Source of the DNA: Streptomyces sp. HSG2
GTDB lineage: Bacteria > Actinomycetota > Actinomycetes > Streptomycetales > Streptomycetaceae
NCBI RefSeq assembly: GCF_016598575.1
Contig: NZ_CP066801.1
Span: 1,984,001 to 2,048,000 of the forward strand
Direction of reading: 5' to 3'
Length of the DNA stretch: 64,000 nt
Part shown: positions 54,443-63,903 of the stretch, one piece after another
Position numbering within the stretch: position 1 is the stretch's first letter
Layout: each line of letters starts with the position of its first letter
Made by a program: the position numbers and the translations under genes
Notes under the pieces: generated by a model
The model's database searches: none
The model's input: the letters and a program-made list of their open reading frames with translations, nothing else
What the model was told of the DNA's origin: nothing

Positions 54443-55198
54443 TCAACCCACGTTTCCGTTCCCTAGCCGACACCACCAACTGTGGAACTCAGGCAAGGGC
54501 GGCACCAGGTAAGTGACCTCGACCGCGTGCGTGCGCAGACCAGCCCAGTACCGGCCAGCCGACGCAAGGGTAAGTTCGGGCAGGACCACGACAGACATGC
54601 CCAGGACCGCAGGCCACAGGTAGTTCATCCCGAGGATGCCGAGCCCGGACATCCGCATCGACACACCGAACCGGGACGGCCGACGCCCCATCAGGTCCGT
54701 CAACGCGCGGCCGCCCGCCTCGTAGGCATGGCGCAGCTGGCCGTGCGTGAGCACCACGCCCTTGGGGTCCGAGGTGGAACCCGAGGTATAGCTAATCATC
54801 GCGGTGTCCGATGACAGCGGCGGGCTGTCCCCCCGAGCGGCGGCGTTCTCGGTACAAGTGTTCCGTTCGGGATCGATGACGACGTCCACGTCGCTTAGTG
54901 TCAGCACCGAGCGGATTGTGTCGTGTCCCCATTGGCTGTCGATGGGCACGACGACGGCCCCCGCCCGCCACACGGCAAGAACCGTCGGGACCACGTTCGG
55001 GTCATCGACCATGACCACGGCGCACCGGCTGCCGCTTTTGGTGCCGGCGGCGCGCAGGGTGTCCTCGATCTTCTCGCTCTGGTTCACCACGTCTCGCCAC
55101 GTCAGGACCGTGCCGATGTGGGGCGCGCGGTCGAAGGTGATCGCGGGGTCGTCCGGTGTTCGCGCGGCGAGCCTCTCGTATACGTCAAGCAGTGTCAC
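54443..55198 (-). pseudogene. AMP-binding (acyl/aryl-CoA ligase-like) enzyme, C-terminus lost
   Basis: ANL-superfamily adenylating enzyme that would activate a carboxylic acid, probably for loading on the neighbouring carrier protein. The P-loop-like A3 motif ISYTSGSTSDPKGVVLTH is present near residue 135, and the region up to VTYLVPPLPEFHSWW looks normal. After about 54465 the sequence belongs to the end of the IS1634 element and the frame stops after 251 residues, half the normal length, so the adenylate-binding and C-terminal lid motifs are gone. GTG at 55198 overlaps the KAS III gene by 14 nt. Confidence 0.8.
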
Positions 55199-56108
55199 AA
55201 CTAGTCCTTTCCAGCAATGCCAAGGCGCAATCGGCCGGTCCGGTGGCCAACGCGAGGACCTCGCGACTGGAACTGGGTAGGCTCGCTAGATTGATCAGGA
55301 GGTCCGGCGTGCCCAGATGGCTCAGCATCGGGATGTTGTCCACAAAGACGTCGTCCATGGCGATGCTTAGCGCGCTGCCGAACAGGCGTATGGTCGGCAG
55401 TCCATAGTTGTTGCACACCAGGCGCGGCTGTTGCGGCAGACCGCGTTCCTTGGCCTCGTTGCGCATGGAGCGCAGGGCGCGCCCCAACGTCACGAGCGTG
55501 GGCCCGAAGTCCGTCGAGTGGTCGAATTTGGCCGTCTCCAGGAACGCGCGGCGCAGCAGCCAGCGCAGGGTCCAGCCGCCCCCGCCGGACGTGACGACAC
55601 AGCTGGCCACACCGTCACCGATGGCCGAGACCGCGGGGGCGAGCTCGCGGGAGTCGCCGTCACGCATCCGGCCGACGGCGACGACCAGGATGCCGCCGGT
55701 CGAATCACGCTCCACCATCAGGGCCGCGTAGTCGATGGCACTCAGTACGGCGCCACACCCGCCGAAGGTCAACGCTGTCACCGGGGCGTGGCCGAGGCCC
55801 AGATCCGCGCACGCCTTGTAGAGCCGGCCGCGTGCCTGCTCGTGCGCCGCCCGCGATCCGCTGACCGTCATCGTCTCGGTCGTGACGAGGATGTGGCGCA
55901 CCTCGTCGGGGGCCAGCCCCGATGCGGCCAGTGACGCGCCGACCGACTCGGTGACCAGCGGTATCTCGTCGTCGGCGACAGGGCAGAGTCTCTGTCCACG
56001 ATCGACCAGTTGGCGGGCCACATCGGGCGAGACGGCGTCTTCGGGCAACTCCGTGATCACCGTGGGGATGCCAACAGCGCTGGCCACCCCACGGATGACC
56101 GCACTCAT
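55185..56108 (-). CDS. KAS III-like (FabH/thiolase-fold) acyl-transfer enzyme
   Basis: A 307-residue thiolase-fold protein resembling FabH-type ketosynthases or CerJ-type acyltransferases. Candidate nucleophile Cys118 lies in TALTFGGCGAVLSAIDYA, and the C-terminal half has SAIGDGVASCVV (GDGA motif) and HLGTPDLLINLA. At the usual His position the sequence is VCNNYGL, with Asn in place of His; His264 in SHLG may replace it. This suggests acyl transfer or another non-decarboxylative reaction. ATG at 56108 overlaps the DUF2332 stop (ATGA). Confidence 0.8.
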   Translation of the reverse strand: MSAVIRGVASAVGIPTVITELPEDAVSPDVARQLVDRGQRLCPVADDEIPLVTESVGASLAASGLAPDEVRHILVTTETMTVSGSRAAHEQARGRLYKACADLGLGHAPVTALTFGGCGAVLSAIDYAALMVERDSTGGILVVAVGRMRDGDSRELAPAVSAIGDGVASCVVTSGGGGWTLRWLLRRAFLETAKFDHSTDFGPTLVTLGRALRSMRNEAKERGLPQQPRLVCNNYGLPTIRLFGSALSIAMDDVFVDNIPMLSHLGTPDLLINLASLPSSSREVLALATGPADCALALLERTSCDTA

Positions 56109-57175
56109 GCCGACTCCTCCTGCGGGTCCCATCGCACCTGGGTGCCGTGCGGGGTCGTCCTGGCCAGCAGGACGCGCTTGTTCGTCGGCCACAGCTCGCA
56201 GACCAGGTTGACCACGCTGGAGTCGTCAACGCTCGGTTCCAGCGAGATCCACGCCAGGGGCTGGTCTTCGCCGGTCGCCGCGCCGCGAGTGCGGATGAGT
56301 TTCGCGAACCGTGCCCGCTCGTCCGCGTCGAAGTAGGCGAGCACGATCGAGTGAAAGATCACCGTGGTGTGGCCGGGCGTCAGCTCCTCGATGTGCTTGA
56401 GGACCCAGGAGCACCCGTCAGCCGCGTCAATGGAAAGTCTTGGCGCCGACCGGGCGACCTCCAACGCGGCGTCGAGCCGGTGCACGCGCTCGACGTGTTC
56501 GGGCCACACGAACGACCGCAGCAGGTTCGCGGTTTCCGGCGCATAGACGTCGATCGGGTTGAGGTCACAGCCCCGGCGTTCGGCGATGTCGAGCCTCGCG
56601 GCGCGCGGCCGACCCGACTCGAAGTGTCCGACCAGCCGCAGAACCGAATCCGCCGGACCCCACGACTCGTCGCTGCCCGCCACGAAGTATCGGTCAAACA
56701 ACAGATTCAGCCCGGCGCTGGCACCCACTTCGAGCAACCGAAGCGGCAGGCCAGTCGCCGTCGCGACGTAGTTCATCGCCGCGGACAGCGGCGCGGCGCG
56801 CCCCACCTCGTTGGTCTGCACCGAAATGCTCATCTGTTCCCGGACGGCGGGCAGGTTGGCCCCCAGGAAGTCGAAGAACGCGGGCACTACCTTGTCGACC
56901 TCGGTCTCGCCGCCAAACGTGGGGTAGTACGCGGTGAGCCAGCTCGCCGATTCGGCCATCGCGATCCGGTTGACCGCGCCGAACAGCCGAAGACACAGGG
57001 CGGACTGAATGGGGTCCTGGTCATCGGCGGTGAGCAGCTCGGTGACGGCCTCGTCAGCACCAAGCCGCTCGATCAGCTCCGTGATGATCGCGACGTAGGT
57101 GGGGGAACCGTTCTTGCGGCACAGTTCGCGCTGCCATTCACAGCCCGCGCGTACCTGGTCAATGGTCTGGCTCAC
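56105..57175 (-). CDS. DUF2332 domain protein
   Basis: A 356-residue member of DUF2332, a family of unknown function that looks like a Rossmann methyltransferase: LLEVGASAGLNLLFDRY (motif I-like E-x-G-x-S-x-G, about 151-167) and a later VIFHSIVLAYFDADERARFA. GTG at 57175 overlaps the carrier protein stop as GTGA. In this operon it could act on the carrier-bound chain or remodel the product; that is inference from context. Confidence 0.82.
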   Translation of the reverse strand: MSQTIDQVRAGCEWQRELCRKNGSPTYVAIITELIERLGADEAVTELLTADDQDPIQSALCLRLFGAVNRIAMAESASWLTAYYPTFGGETEVDKVVPAFFDFLGANLPAVREQMSISVQTNEVGRAAPLSAAMNYVATATGLPLRLLEVGASAGLNLLFDRYFVAGSDESWGPADSVLRLVGHFESGRPRAARLDIAERRGCDLNPIDVYAPETANLLRSFVWPEHVERVHRLDAALEVARSAPRLSIDAADGCSWVLKHIEELTPGHTTVIFHSIVLAYFDADERARFAKLIRTRGAATGEDQPLAWISLEPSVDDSSVVNLVCELWPTNKRVLLARTTPHGTQVRWDPQEESA

Positions 57176-57420
57176 GGCGACACCACCAGCTGGTAGGCAC
57201 TGCGCAGCGTGGACAACACCTCGACGGTGGCGGCCTCCGGCGCGATCGCCGCCCCCCTGGTGTTCTCCAGGAAGAAGAAGAACTCAAGGACCAGTAACGA
57301 ATCCAGCAGGCCCGACTGCACGAGCTCGGTGTCGGCGTCCACGTGCTCGGCCGCCTCGCCAAGCCGTTCGAGCAGGAACTCCCGACCTGACTGGTAGAAC
57401 TGCTGTTCATCTATCATCAT
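57172..57420 (-). CDS. Stand-alone acyl carrier protein
   Basis: An 82-residue carrier protein. The phosphopantetheine site is Ser41 in SGLLDSLLVLEFFFF (L-D-S-L instead of the more common D-S-L-x-x-V-E). Acidic helices flank it. Either of two consecutive ATGs (57420, 57417) may start translation; the esterase stop overlaps by 14 nt. It presumably carries the acyl group made by the adjacent AMP-ligase. Confidence 0.85.
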   Translation of the reverse strand: MMIDEQQFYQSGREFLLERLGEAAEHVDADTELVQSGLLDSLLVLEFFFFLENTRGAAIAPEAATVEVLSTLRSAYQLVVSP

Positions 57421-58039
57421 TCACTCCATCGCTCGTCGCGTGCGCCAAGGTGAGCCGCGCGACTTCTTCGTTGAACTCATGCCCCAGCTCGGGCAGTACC
57501 ACATGGCGGGCCCGTGCGCCCAGGTAGCCCGATGCCAGGTCCGAGCGGACGTCGTCGTGCCGCACGAACCGGTCACGCCCGCCCGTCACCACCAGGGCGT
57601 CGACCACTCTGCTCGCGGCGGCCTGATCGTCGCCGCCCGGCACTCGGCCGCAGACGAGCACGGCTCGGCCGCAGACCGATGAGTGGACCAGCACCGCGGC
57701 GGCCACCGAGGCACCCTGGGAGAACCCGACGGCACAGGTCTGGCGCGCCGGCACCTGATAACGCCGCCGCAGCCGCTCGATGTACTCGGCCACGGCGGGT
57801 GCCGCCTCGCGGGACCGCTGCGCGATCACAGGCGCATGCGAGGTGATCGCATACCACGCCCGTCCCCCCAGTGCGAACGCCGGTACGCAGGACCCATCCG
57901 GCCCGACGATCACGGTGTCGCCGTCCGCGCCGCTGCTCCTGCCGCCGACCGCCGCCAGCACACCGGCGATGGCCTCGCCCGTCCCGCCGTACCCGTGCAG
58001 CGCGACGACGAGCCGACGAGCCGCCCTAGTGTCCGACAC
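57407..58039 (-). CDS. Alpha/beta hydrolase (phospholipase/carboxylesterase type)
   Basis: A 210-residue hydrolase. VVALHGYGGTGEA (oxyanion), nucleophile GFSQGAS (Ser107), VTGGRDRFV (acid) and LPELGHEF (His) match the esterase/phospholipase family PF02230. It could be the thioesterase or editing hydrolase of the cluster. GTG 58039 is used; it overlaps the end of the upstream truncated gene by 14 nt, the same spacing as other junctions of the operon. A longer frame to 58102 exists. Confidence 0.82.
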   Translation of the reverse strand: MSDTRAARRLVVALHGYGGTGEAIAGVLAAVGGRSSGADGDTVIVGPDGSCVPAFALGGRAWYAITSHAPVIAQRSREAAPAVAEYIERLRRRYQVPARQTCAVGFSQGASVAAAVLVHSSVCGRAVLVCGRVPGGDDQAAASRVVDALVVTGGRDRFVRHDDVRSDLASGYLGARARHVVLPELGHEFNEEVARLTLAHATSDGVNDDR

Positions 58040-58172
58040 TGGACCCCACCCCCGCTCCCACCAGCGGTTCATCCAGCCAGGCGAGCCACTCCACCGTGGC
58101 AAGCAGCGCGAACGCCACGGTGGACGCTACCGCGTCGCCCCGCGTCAACCGCTCGCGCAGCCCCAGCGGGCC
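58026..58172 (-). pseudogene. C-terminal stub of an operon gene cut by IS3 copy B
   Basis: Reading inward from the IS border, a frame encodes LRERLTRGDAVASTVAFALL then ATVEWLAWLDEPLVGAGVG and stops (TAG) at 58026. It overlaps the esterase start exactly as the other genes of this operon overlap one another, so it is the end of a real upstream gene whose rest was lost. About 48 residues remain; the family cannot be named. Confidence 0.6.
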
Positions 58173-58196
58173 TTGACCCCGAATCCTGGACACGGG

Positions 58197-59096
58197 CTAT
58201 GCGGCTTGAGCCAGCGTAGTTGATGTTGCGGCGAGTGCCGTCTCGTAGGCGATCGGGCTGCGTTGTCCGAGTCGTGAGTGGCGGCGTCGGGTGTTGTAGC
58301 GGTTCAGCCATCGGAAGGCGTCGAGCCGGGCTTCGCGCTCGCTGGACCAGCTCTTGCGGCCTTGGAGGGTTTCCCGCTTGAACGTCGCGTTGAAGGACTC
58401 GGCCAGCGCGTTGTCCGCCGAGCTGCCGACCGCGCTCATGGACTGGCGGACACCGGCCTTCGCGCAGGCGTGGGCGAAGGCCCGACTGGTGTATTGCGCC
58501 CCGTGGTCGCTGTGCATGACGGCCCCCGCGAGGCTGCCGCGGGTCCGTATCGCCGCGTCCAGGGCATCGGTGACGAGCTCGGTCCGCATGTGATCGGCCA
58601 GCGCCCATCCGGCCAGGCGGCGCGAGGCGAGGTCGATGACCGTGGCGAGATAGAGGAACTTCCCACCGTCCAGCGGGAGATACGTAATATCGCCGGCATA
58701 CCTGGTGTTCGGCTCCGTGGCGGTGAAGTCCCGGCCGATCAGGTCGGGCGCCTTCGCGGCGGCCGGGTCCGGGACCGTGGTGCGGTGTCTGCGGCGCAGG
58801 CGCGTCCCGGCGATACCGGCAGTGCGCATGAGGCGGGCGACGCGCTTGTGGTTGACGCGCTCACCGTCCTCGCGGAGCTCGGCGGTGATCCTGGGGACAC
58901 CGTAGGTGCCGTCCGACTCCCGGTGGACGGTTTGGATCCGTGCGGCGAGCTGGGCGTCGGCCGCCCGGCGGGCCGCCCGGTCCGGTGCGGTCCGGCGCCA
59001 GTAGTAGAAGCTGGAGCGGGCGATGCCCAGGACCTGGCACAACCGCTTCACGCCGTATCGGCGCTGGTGGTCGCAGACGAACTGGAAGCGGTTCAC
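58197..59096 (-). CDS. IS3-family transposase OrfB (copy B)
   Basis: Protein identical to OrfB of copy A (299 residues, intact DDE triad). GTG start overlaps the orfA stop. Confidence 0.93.
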   Translation of the reverse strand: MNRFQFVCDHQRRYGVKRLCQVLGIARSSFYYWRRTAPDRAARRAADAQLAARIQTVHRESDGTYGVPRITAELREDGERVNHKRVARLMRTAGIAGTRLRRRHRTTVPDPAAAKAPDLIGRDFTATEPNTRYAGDITYLPLDGGKFLYLATVIDLASRRLAGWALADHMRTELVTDALDAAIRTRGSLAGAVMHSDHGAQYTSRAFAHACAKAGVRQSMSAVGSSADNALAESFNATFKRETLQGRKSWSSEREARLDAFRWLNRYNTRRRHSRLGQRSPIAYETALAATSTTLAQAA

Positions 59097-59392
59097 CAGC
59101 GCGTCTCCCCGGCGAAATACTTCGCGGCCTTCCGCAGGAGCTCGCGTTCCTCCTCCAGCTCGCGGATCTTCTTCCGCGCGGCGGCGAGCTCTGCCTGAAG
59201 CGAAGACTCCGGCACCGCCGGACCCTCCGGGCGGCGGCCACGGGGACGGGCGGCACCGGCCGCCCGGATCCAGTTCCTCAGCGTCTCCGGGTTGACCCCC
59301 AGATCAGCGGCGACCGACTTGATCGTCGCCCCGGGCCGCGACTCGTACAACGCGACCGCGTCCGCCTTGAACTCAGGCGGGTAGTGCTTCAT
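59093..59392 (-). CDS. IS3-family transposase OrfA (copy B)
   Basis: Protein identical to OrfA of copy A (99 residues): the single base difference at 59350 leaves the amino acid unchanged on the minus strand as read in the two translations. Confidence 0.92.
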   Translation of the reverse strand: MKHYPPEFKADAVALYESRPGATIKSVAADLGVNPETLRNWIRAAGAARPRGRRPEGPAVPESSLQAELAAARKKIRELEEERELLRKAAKYFAGETRW

Positions 59393-59466
59393 GACCACGG
59401 GACATCCGTTCTCCTGGACCTTCAAGATCCAAGTGTCTCGGGTGTCCAGGATCCGGGGTCAAGGCC

Positions 59467-60558
59467 CGTCAGCAGTGCCCACATTTCCTGTTCGACACCG
59501 AAGGGGTCGCCCGAGCGCAGCCGCCGGCCGTTCATGAGCGTGTGACGCAGCGCGTAGTAGGCGGATTCGTGCTCCCACCGCTGGTGGTAGAGACGTGTCA
59601 GGGTGGCCGCGGGGTAGCGGCGGGCGTCGGTCAGGGTCGTCACCAGCCGGTAGGAGCCGGTGAAGACGGTGCCGTCCGCGCAGGTCACCGTGATCTGCGC
59701 GTCGATGACCCGCACCCGGGCCGTGCCGATCACCGACAGATAGGAGCCGTCACACAGGCGGGTCAGCACGGGGGTGCGGCGGTTGCTGCGTAGCCGGCCC
59801 AGGATCTGGGCCCGGGTGGCGATGACCGCGGCGAGGAACGCGTTGCCGTCGAACCCTTTGTCCCACAGGACGAGCAGGTCCGGCCGCAGTAGATGCAGCA
59901 GGCGCCTGGCGTAGCTGGTCTCGCCCTCGGCGGTCGGGCCGAAGACCGCGCCCAGCAGGGCCCGGGTGCCGGTCTCTACCAGCGCCATCAACTCCAGTGT
60001 CGGATAGCCCTGGTTGGTACGCCGGCCCAGCCAGGAGCGGTTGCGCTCGGAATCGGCGACCCGCTGCGAACTGCAGCCGTCGAACGACACCGTCCGGTAC
60101 GGCCCGAACCGCACCCCTGGCGTGGTTGACTGGGCCAGTAGGCTGGCCAGCACCTCGAACAACGCTCGTACCGGCGTGACGCCGAGTCGGCGGCGCAGGT
60201 CACGCAATGCCTTCGCGCTCGGCCGGACGACCGGGAGCCCGGGCAGGCCGGCGGTCAGCTTGTCCCAGACCAGCCGGTAGCCGACCTCGGGGAACAGACA
60301 CATCGCGAGCAGGAAGTAGACCCCCACCCGGGAGGGAAGATCACGCAGCCGCCGCTGCACCGTCCCAGTCTCCGCCAGGACCGCATCAACGAGTTCGAAC
60401 GGCACGACCTGCGTCAGCTCCCCCAGATGGCCGGGAGCGAACCGGCCCGCGGCCACCGTGACCGTACGGGTGATAGCCGTCAGTGCCGACGGCAGGACAG
60501 AGTCAAACGGCAACGGAGCTAACCGCACCACGACGCGCGGGGTGGGCCGGCGGCGCAC
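59467..60558 (-). pseudogene. IS4-family transposase lacking its C-terminus
   Basis: The N-terminal IS4 region (LTQVVPFELVDAVLAETGTV then RRLRDLPSRVGVYFLLAMCL) and much of the DDE_Tnp_1 core are present: VSFDGCSSQRVADSERN, LLVLWDKGFDGNAFLAAV and the YREK-like LYHQRWEHESAYYALRH. After FGVEQEMWALLT the frame runs into IS3 copy B, so the last third is missing. It is a different IS4 member from the remnant at 13.4-13.9 kb and lies in the opposite orientation. Confidence 0.85.
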
Positions 60559-60676
60559 GGCATCGCCGTCCGGCGGTGACGCGGGTTTTGGAGAGGCCGG
60601 GCCGGTGGCCGGAGCGGTGAACGGTCGTGCCGTGTCGGCGGGTGCCCCCGCGCGGGACGCCGGGACGGGGCCGCGC

Positions 60677-60943
60677 TCAGCGACGGGAGTGGCCGAAGAG
60701 CAGGCGGTAGGCGATGAGCAGGACGAGCGATCCGCCTATCGCCGCCACCCAGGTGGCGCCGTCGTAGAAGTCCTTGGTGATCGGACGGTCCAGCCAGTGG
60801 GCGGAGATCCACCCTCCGACGGAGGCGCCGGCGATCCCGATCAGGGTGGTGACGACGAGTCCCCCGGGGTCGCGTCCGGGCAGCAGGAGCTTGGCGATGC
60901 CTCCGGCCAGCAGTCCCAGAATGATCCAACTGAGGACGGTCAT
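60677..60943 (-). CDS. GlsB/YeaQ/YmgE family stress-response membrane protein
   Basis: An 88-residue protein with three membrane segments, the glycine-rich IILGLLAGGIAKLLLPGRDP start and the TTLIGIAGASVGGWI motif of the transglycosylase-associated family. ATG at 60943. Divergent from the permease. First core gene after the IS island. Confidence 0.9.
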   Translation of the reverse strand: MTVLSWIILGLLAGGIAKLLLPGRDPGGLVVTTLIGIAGASVGGWISAHWLDRPITKDFYDGATWVAAIGGSLVLLIAYRLLFGHSRR

Positions 60944-61057
60944 GCGCGTGCCCTTCTCGCGGCGTACCTGTTCTCGACCGCGCCCCCCACGCCGTCTCAC
61001 CCTTAAAGGACGGTATGACCGTATCCGGTGGTTCCCTCGAACAGTAGGCTGCCGGCC

Positions 61058-62311
61058 ATGACTTCTGCCGCCGGCCCGGAGCTGCGTCGGACGCTGGGAC
61101 TCGGTGACGCCGTGGTCATCGGACTCGGCTCGATGATCGGCGCGGGCATCTTCGCGGCGCCCGGGCCCGCCGTTCGCGCGGCCGGTTCCGCGCTGCCGGC
61201 CGCGCTCGCCCTGGCCGCCCTGGTCGCGTACTGCAACGCGGTCTCCTCGGCGCGGCTGGCCGCGCGCCACCCGGCCTCCGGCGGCGCCTACGTCCACGGT
61301 CGCGAGCGACTCGGGGCGTTCTGGGGATACCTGGCCGGCTGGGCGTTCATCGTCGGCAAGACGGCGTCGTGCGCCGCGATGGCACTCACCGTGGGCGCCT
61401 ACCTCTGGCCGGAGCGCGCGCACGCGGTGGCCGTGGCGACGGTCGTCGTGCTGACCGCGGTGAACTACGGCGGGGTCGCCAAGTCGGCGTCGCTGACCCG
61501 GGCCATCGTGGCCGTGACACTGGCCGTCCTGGCGGCGGTGGTCGTCGCCTCGGCGAGTTCGGACCGGTCGGACGTCGGCCGTCCCGACTGGGGCGGCGGT
61601 CTGGACAGCGGGGTGTTGCAGGCCGCGGGCCTGCTGTTCTTCGCGTTCGCCGGGTACGCGCGGATCGCCACCCTGGGCGAGGAGGTCCGGGACCCGGCGC
61701 GCACCATCCCCAGGGCGATCCCGCTGGCGCTGGGGATCGCCCTGGTGGTCTACGGGTGTGTCGTCCTGGCGGCGCTCTCGGTGTTGGGGACGAGCGGTCT
61801 CGGCGAGGCGACGGCCCCGCTGGCCGACGCGGTCCGCGCGGCCGGGGTCCCCTGGCTGGCCCCGGTGGTCCGGGCGGGGGCGGCGGTGGCGGCCCTCGGC
61901 TCCCTGCTGGCGCTGATCCTCGGAGTCTCCCGGACGACGCTGGCCATGGCCCGGGACCGTCACCTGCCCCGGGGACTGGCGGCGGTGCATCCGCGCTTCG
62001 CGGTGCCGCACCGGGCGGAGGTGGCCGTCGGCGTGGTGGTGGCGGTGCTCGCCGCCACGGTGGACCTGCGGGGCGCCATCGGGTTCTCGTCCTTCGGCGT
62101 GCTGGTGTACTACGCGGTGGCGAACGCGTCGGCCTGGACACTGGACCCGGCCCCCCGGGCGCGGCTGCTTCCGTTCGTGGGCCTGCTCGGATGCGGGACG
62201 CTGGCCTTCTCGCTGCCGACGGCGTCGGTCGTGGCCGGGTCGGTGGTGCTGCTGGCGGGCGTGTCCGTGTACGGGGTGCGCCGGCGCCTCGCCAGATGGT
62301 CCGGAGGGTGA
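61058..62311 (+). CDS. APC-family amino acid permease
   Basis: A 417-residue transporter with about 12 membrane helices. The first helix has the substrate-binding GLGSMIGAGIFAAPG motif (G-S-M-I-G-x-G-I-F), and FFAFAGYARIATLGEEVRDP is the typical helix-6 region followed by RTIPRAI. ATG at 61058 was chosen over an earlier frame start because MTSAAGPELRRTLGLGDAV is the usual N-terminus. The substrate is unknown. Confidence 0.92.
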   Translation: MTSAAGPELRRTLGLGDAVVIGLGSMIGAGIFAAPGPAVRAAGSALPAALALAALVAYCNAVSSARLAARHPASGGAYVHGRERLGAFWGYLAGWAFIVGKTASCAAMALTVGAYLWPERAHAVAVATVVVLTAVNYGGVAKSASLTRAIVAVTLAVLAAVVVASASSDRSDVGRPDWGGGLDSGVLQAAGLLFFAFAGYARIATLGEEVRDPARTIPRAIPLALGIALVVYGCVVLAALSVLGTSGLGEATAPLADAVRAAGVPWLAPVVRAGAAVAALGSLLALILGVSRTTLAMARDRHLPRGLAAVHPRFAVPHRAEVAVGVVVAVLAATVDLRGAIGFSSFGVLVYYAVANASAWTLDPAPRARLLPFVGLLGCGTLAFSLPTASVVAGSVVLLAGVSVYGVRRRLARWSGG

Positions 62312-62650
62312 GGCACGGAGGCGGACGGGGCGAGGGCGGCGAGAGGCGGCACCTCGGCGTCCCGGCTCGACCCGGGCGCCGGGTGCGGAGGGACGGGCCG
62401 ATGCCCGGTCGGAGGAAGTGATCGCCGGGCGCGGTCGCCGAGGGCAGGGTCGAACCCCACCGGCGAGGACGGACGCCTGGGGCGAGGGTGACCCCCGGGA
62501 GTGGCGCGGGGAGACGGTGGAGGACGGCCCGTGGGGGCCGGAAGCCGCCGGCCCGGGACCCGTCGCGCCCGGGACGCGAGCCGTCGAACGGCGCCGCACA
62601 GCCCCGCCCATAGCGACGCCGGGCCCGGAACGGGTCCACGAGAGCGCCGC
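62312..62650. other. Gene-free stretch between permease and YccF gene
   Basis: 339 bases of very high G+C between convergent genes. No protein-like frame, no tRNA and no strong hairpin was recognised. Confidence 0.5.
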
Positions 62651-63043
62651 TCAGAACCCCGCGAAGGGCTGGTCCGTGCGGACGATCTCCCGGCCCAGCG
62701 GGAGCAGGGAGACCGGGATGAGCTTGAAGTTGGCGATGCCCAGCGGGATGCCGATGATCGTCACGCAGAGCGCGAGCCCGGTCACGACGTGTCCCAGCGC
62801 CAGCCACCAGCCGGCGAGCACCAGCCAGAGCACGTTGCCGACGCAGGACGGCGCCCCGGCGTCGCGCCGCTCGATCGTGGTGTAGCCGAACGGCCACAGT
62901 GCGTAGACACCGATCCGGAAGGCGGCGATGCCGAAGGGGATGCCGATGATCGTGAGGCAGAGCAGCAGGCCGGCGGTCACGTACGCGAGGAACAGCCAGA
63001 AGCCGCTCAGGACGAGCCAGATGACGTTCAGGATGGTCTTCAT
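62651..63043 (-). CDS. YccF domain-containing inner membrane protein
   Basis: A 130-residue protein with two copies of the YccF repeat, each with a membrane segment and the motif [17 protein letters not shown] / [20 protein letters not shown] at 63043 overlaps the htpX stop by four bases. Role unknown; two-gene operon with the protease. Confidence 0.9.
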   Translation of the reverse strand: MKTILNVIWLVLSGFWLFLAYVTAGLLLCLTIIGIPFGIAAFRIGVYALWPFGYTTIERRDAGAPSCVGNVLWLVLAGWWLALGHVVTGLALCVTIIGIPLGIANFKLIPVSLLPLGREIVRTDQPFAGF

Positions 63044-63903
63044 CGGTGGCCACCTGCCATCTCTTCGAGTCGGGCGATGCGTTCCGCCATCGGCGGGTGC
63101 GTGGCGAACATCCTGGACATTCCCTGACCTGGGCGGAAGGGATTCGCGATCATCATGTGGCTCGCCGTCTCGATGCGGGGCTCCGGGGGCAGAGGCAGTT
63201 GTCGGGTGCCCGCCTCCAGCTTACGCAGGGCACGCGCGAGGGCGAGGGGGTCGCCGGTGAGGCGGGCACCGGAGGCGTCGGCCTCGTACTCGCGAGAGCG
63301 GCTGATGGCGAGCTGGACGAGCGACGCCGCGAGCGGGCCGAGGATCATGACGAGCACCATGCCGATCAGGCCGGGACCCTCGTCGTCGTCCGTGCGGCCG
63401 ATCGGTATCAGCCAGGCGAAGTTCACCAGGAACATGATCACGGACGCGAGGGCGCCGGCGACGGAGGAGATCAGGATGTCCCGGTTGTGGACGTGGCTCA
63501 ACTCGTGACCGATGACGCCGCGCAACTCCCGTTCGTCGAGTAGGCGCAGGATGCCGTCGGTGCAGCACACCGCCGCGTTGCGCGGGTTGCGCCCGGTGGC
63601 GAAGGCGTTGGGGGCCTGGGTCGGGGAGATGTACAGGCGGGGCATGGGTCGGCGGGCCTGGGTGGAGAGCTCGCGGACGATGCGGTACAGGGTGGGGGCC
63701 TCGAACTCGCTCACCGGTCGCGCGCGCATCGCACGGAGGGCGAGCTTGTCGCTGTTCCAGTAGGCGTAGGAGTTCGTCCCGAGGGCGACGAGGACGGCGA
63801 CGACGAGACCGGTGCGGCCGAAGAGCCCGCCGATGACGATGATGAGCGCGGACAGTCCTCCGAGGAGGACGGCTGTCCTCAACCCGTTGTGCCGGCGGTG
63901 CAC
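63040..63903 (-). CDS. htpX: Zinc metalloprotease HtpX
   Basis: A 287-residue membrane-integrated M48 protease that degrades damaged membrane proteins. Two N-terminal membrane segments (about 9-44) precede [16 protein letters not shown], catalytic HELSH (133-137), two further hydrophobic segments and the third zinc ligand region [16 protein letters not shown] at 63903 is preferred over a start at 63948. First gene of the htpX-yccF pair. Confidence 0.93.
   Translation of the reverse strand: MHRRHNGLRTAVLLGGLSALIIVIGGLFGRTGLVVAVLVALGTNSYAYWNSDKLALRAMRARPVSEFEAPTLYRIVRELSTQARRPMPRLYISPTQAPNAFATGRNPRNAAVCCTDGILRLLDERELRGVIGHELSHVHNRDILISSVAGALASVIMFLVNFAWLIPIGRTDDDEGPGLIGMVLVMILGPLAASLVQLAISRSREYEADASGARLTGDPLALARALRKLEAGTRQLPLPPEPRIETASHMMIANPFRPGQGMSRMFATHPPMAERIARLEEMAGGHR

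Larger units (their letters stand above)
51635..59462. mobile_element. Composite-transposon-like structure: two direct IS3 copies around 5.2 kb
   Basis: Two 1290-bp copies of the same IS3-family element in the same orientation border a segment with a broken IS1634 transposase and a partial biosynthetic operon. Genes are truncated at both inner borders and different transposons are truncated at both outer borders. This is the pattern left by repeated IS insertion and recombination; active mobility as a unit is not shown. Confidence 0.6.
58173..59462 (-). mobile_element. IS3-family element, copy B (1290 bp)
   Basis: Same length and, as far as read, same sequence as copy A (one base difference at 59350). 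Inverted ends and GGCC flanks are the same. It cuts the left end of the IS4 transposase gene on one side and the operon stub on the other. Confidence 0.88.

Noticed and set aside
62440..62465. tRNA T-arm-like GGGTCGAACCCC
   Set aside because: Lacks the GTTCGA core and no acceptor or anticodon arm can be folded around it.
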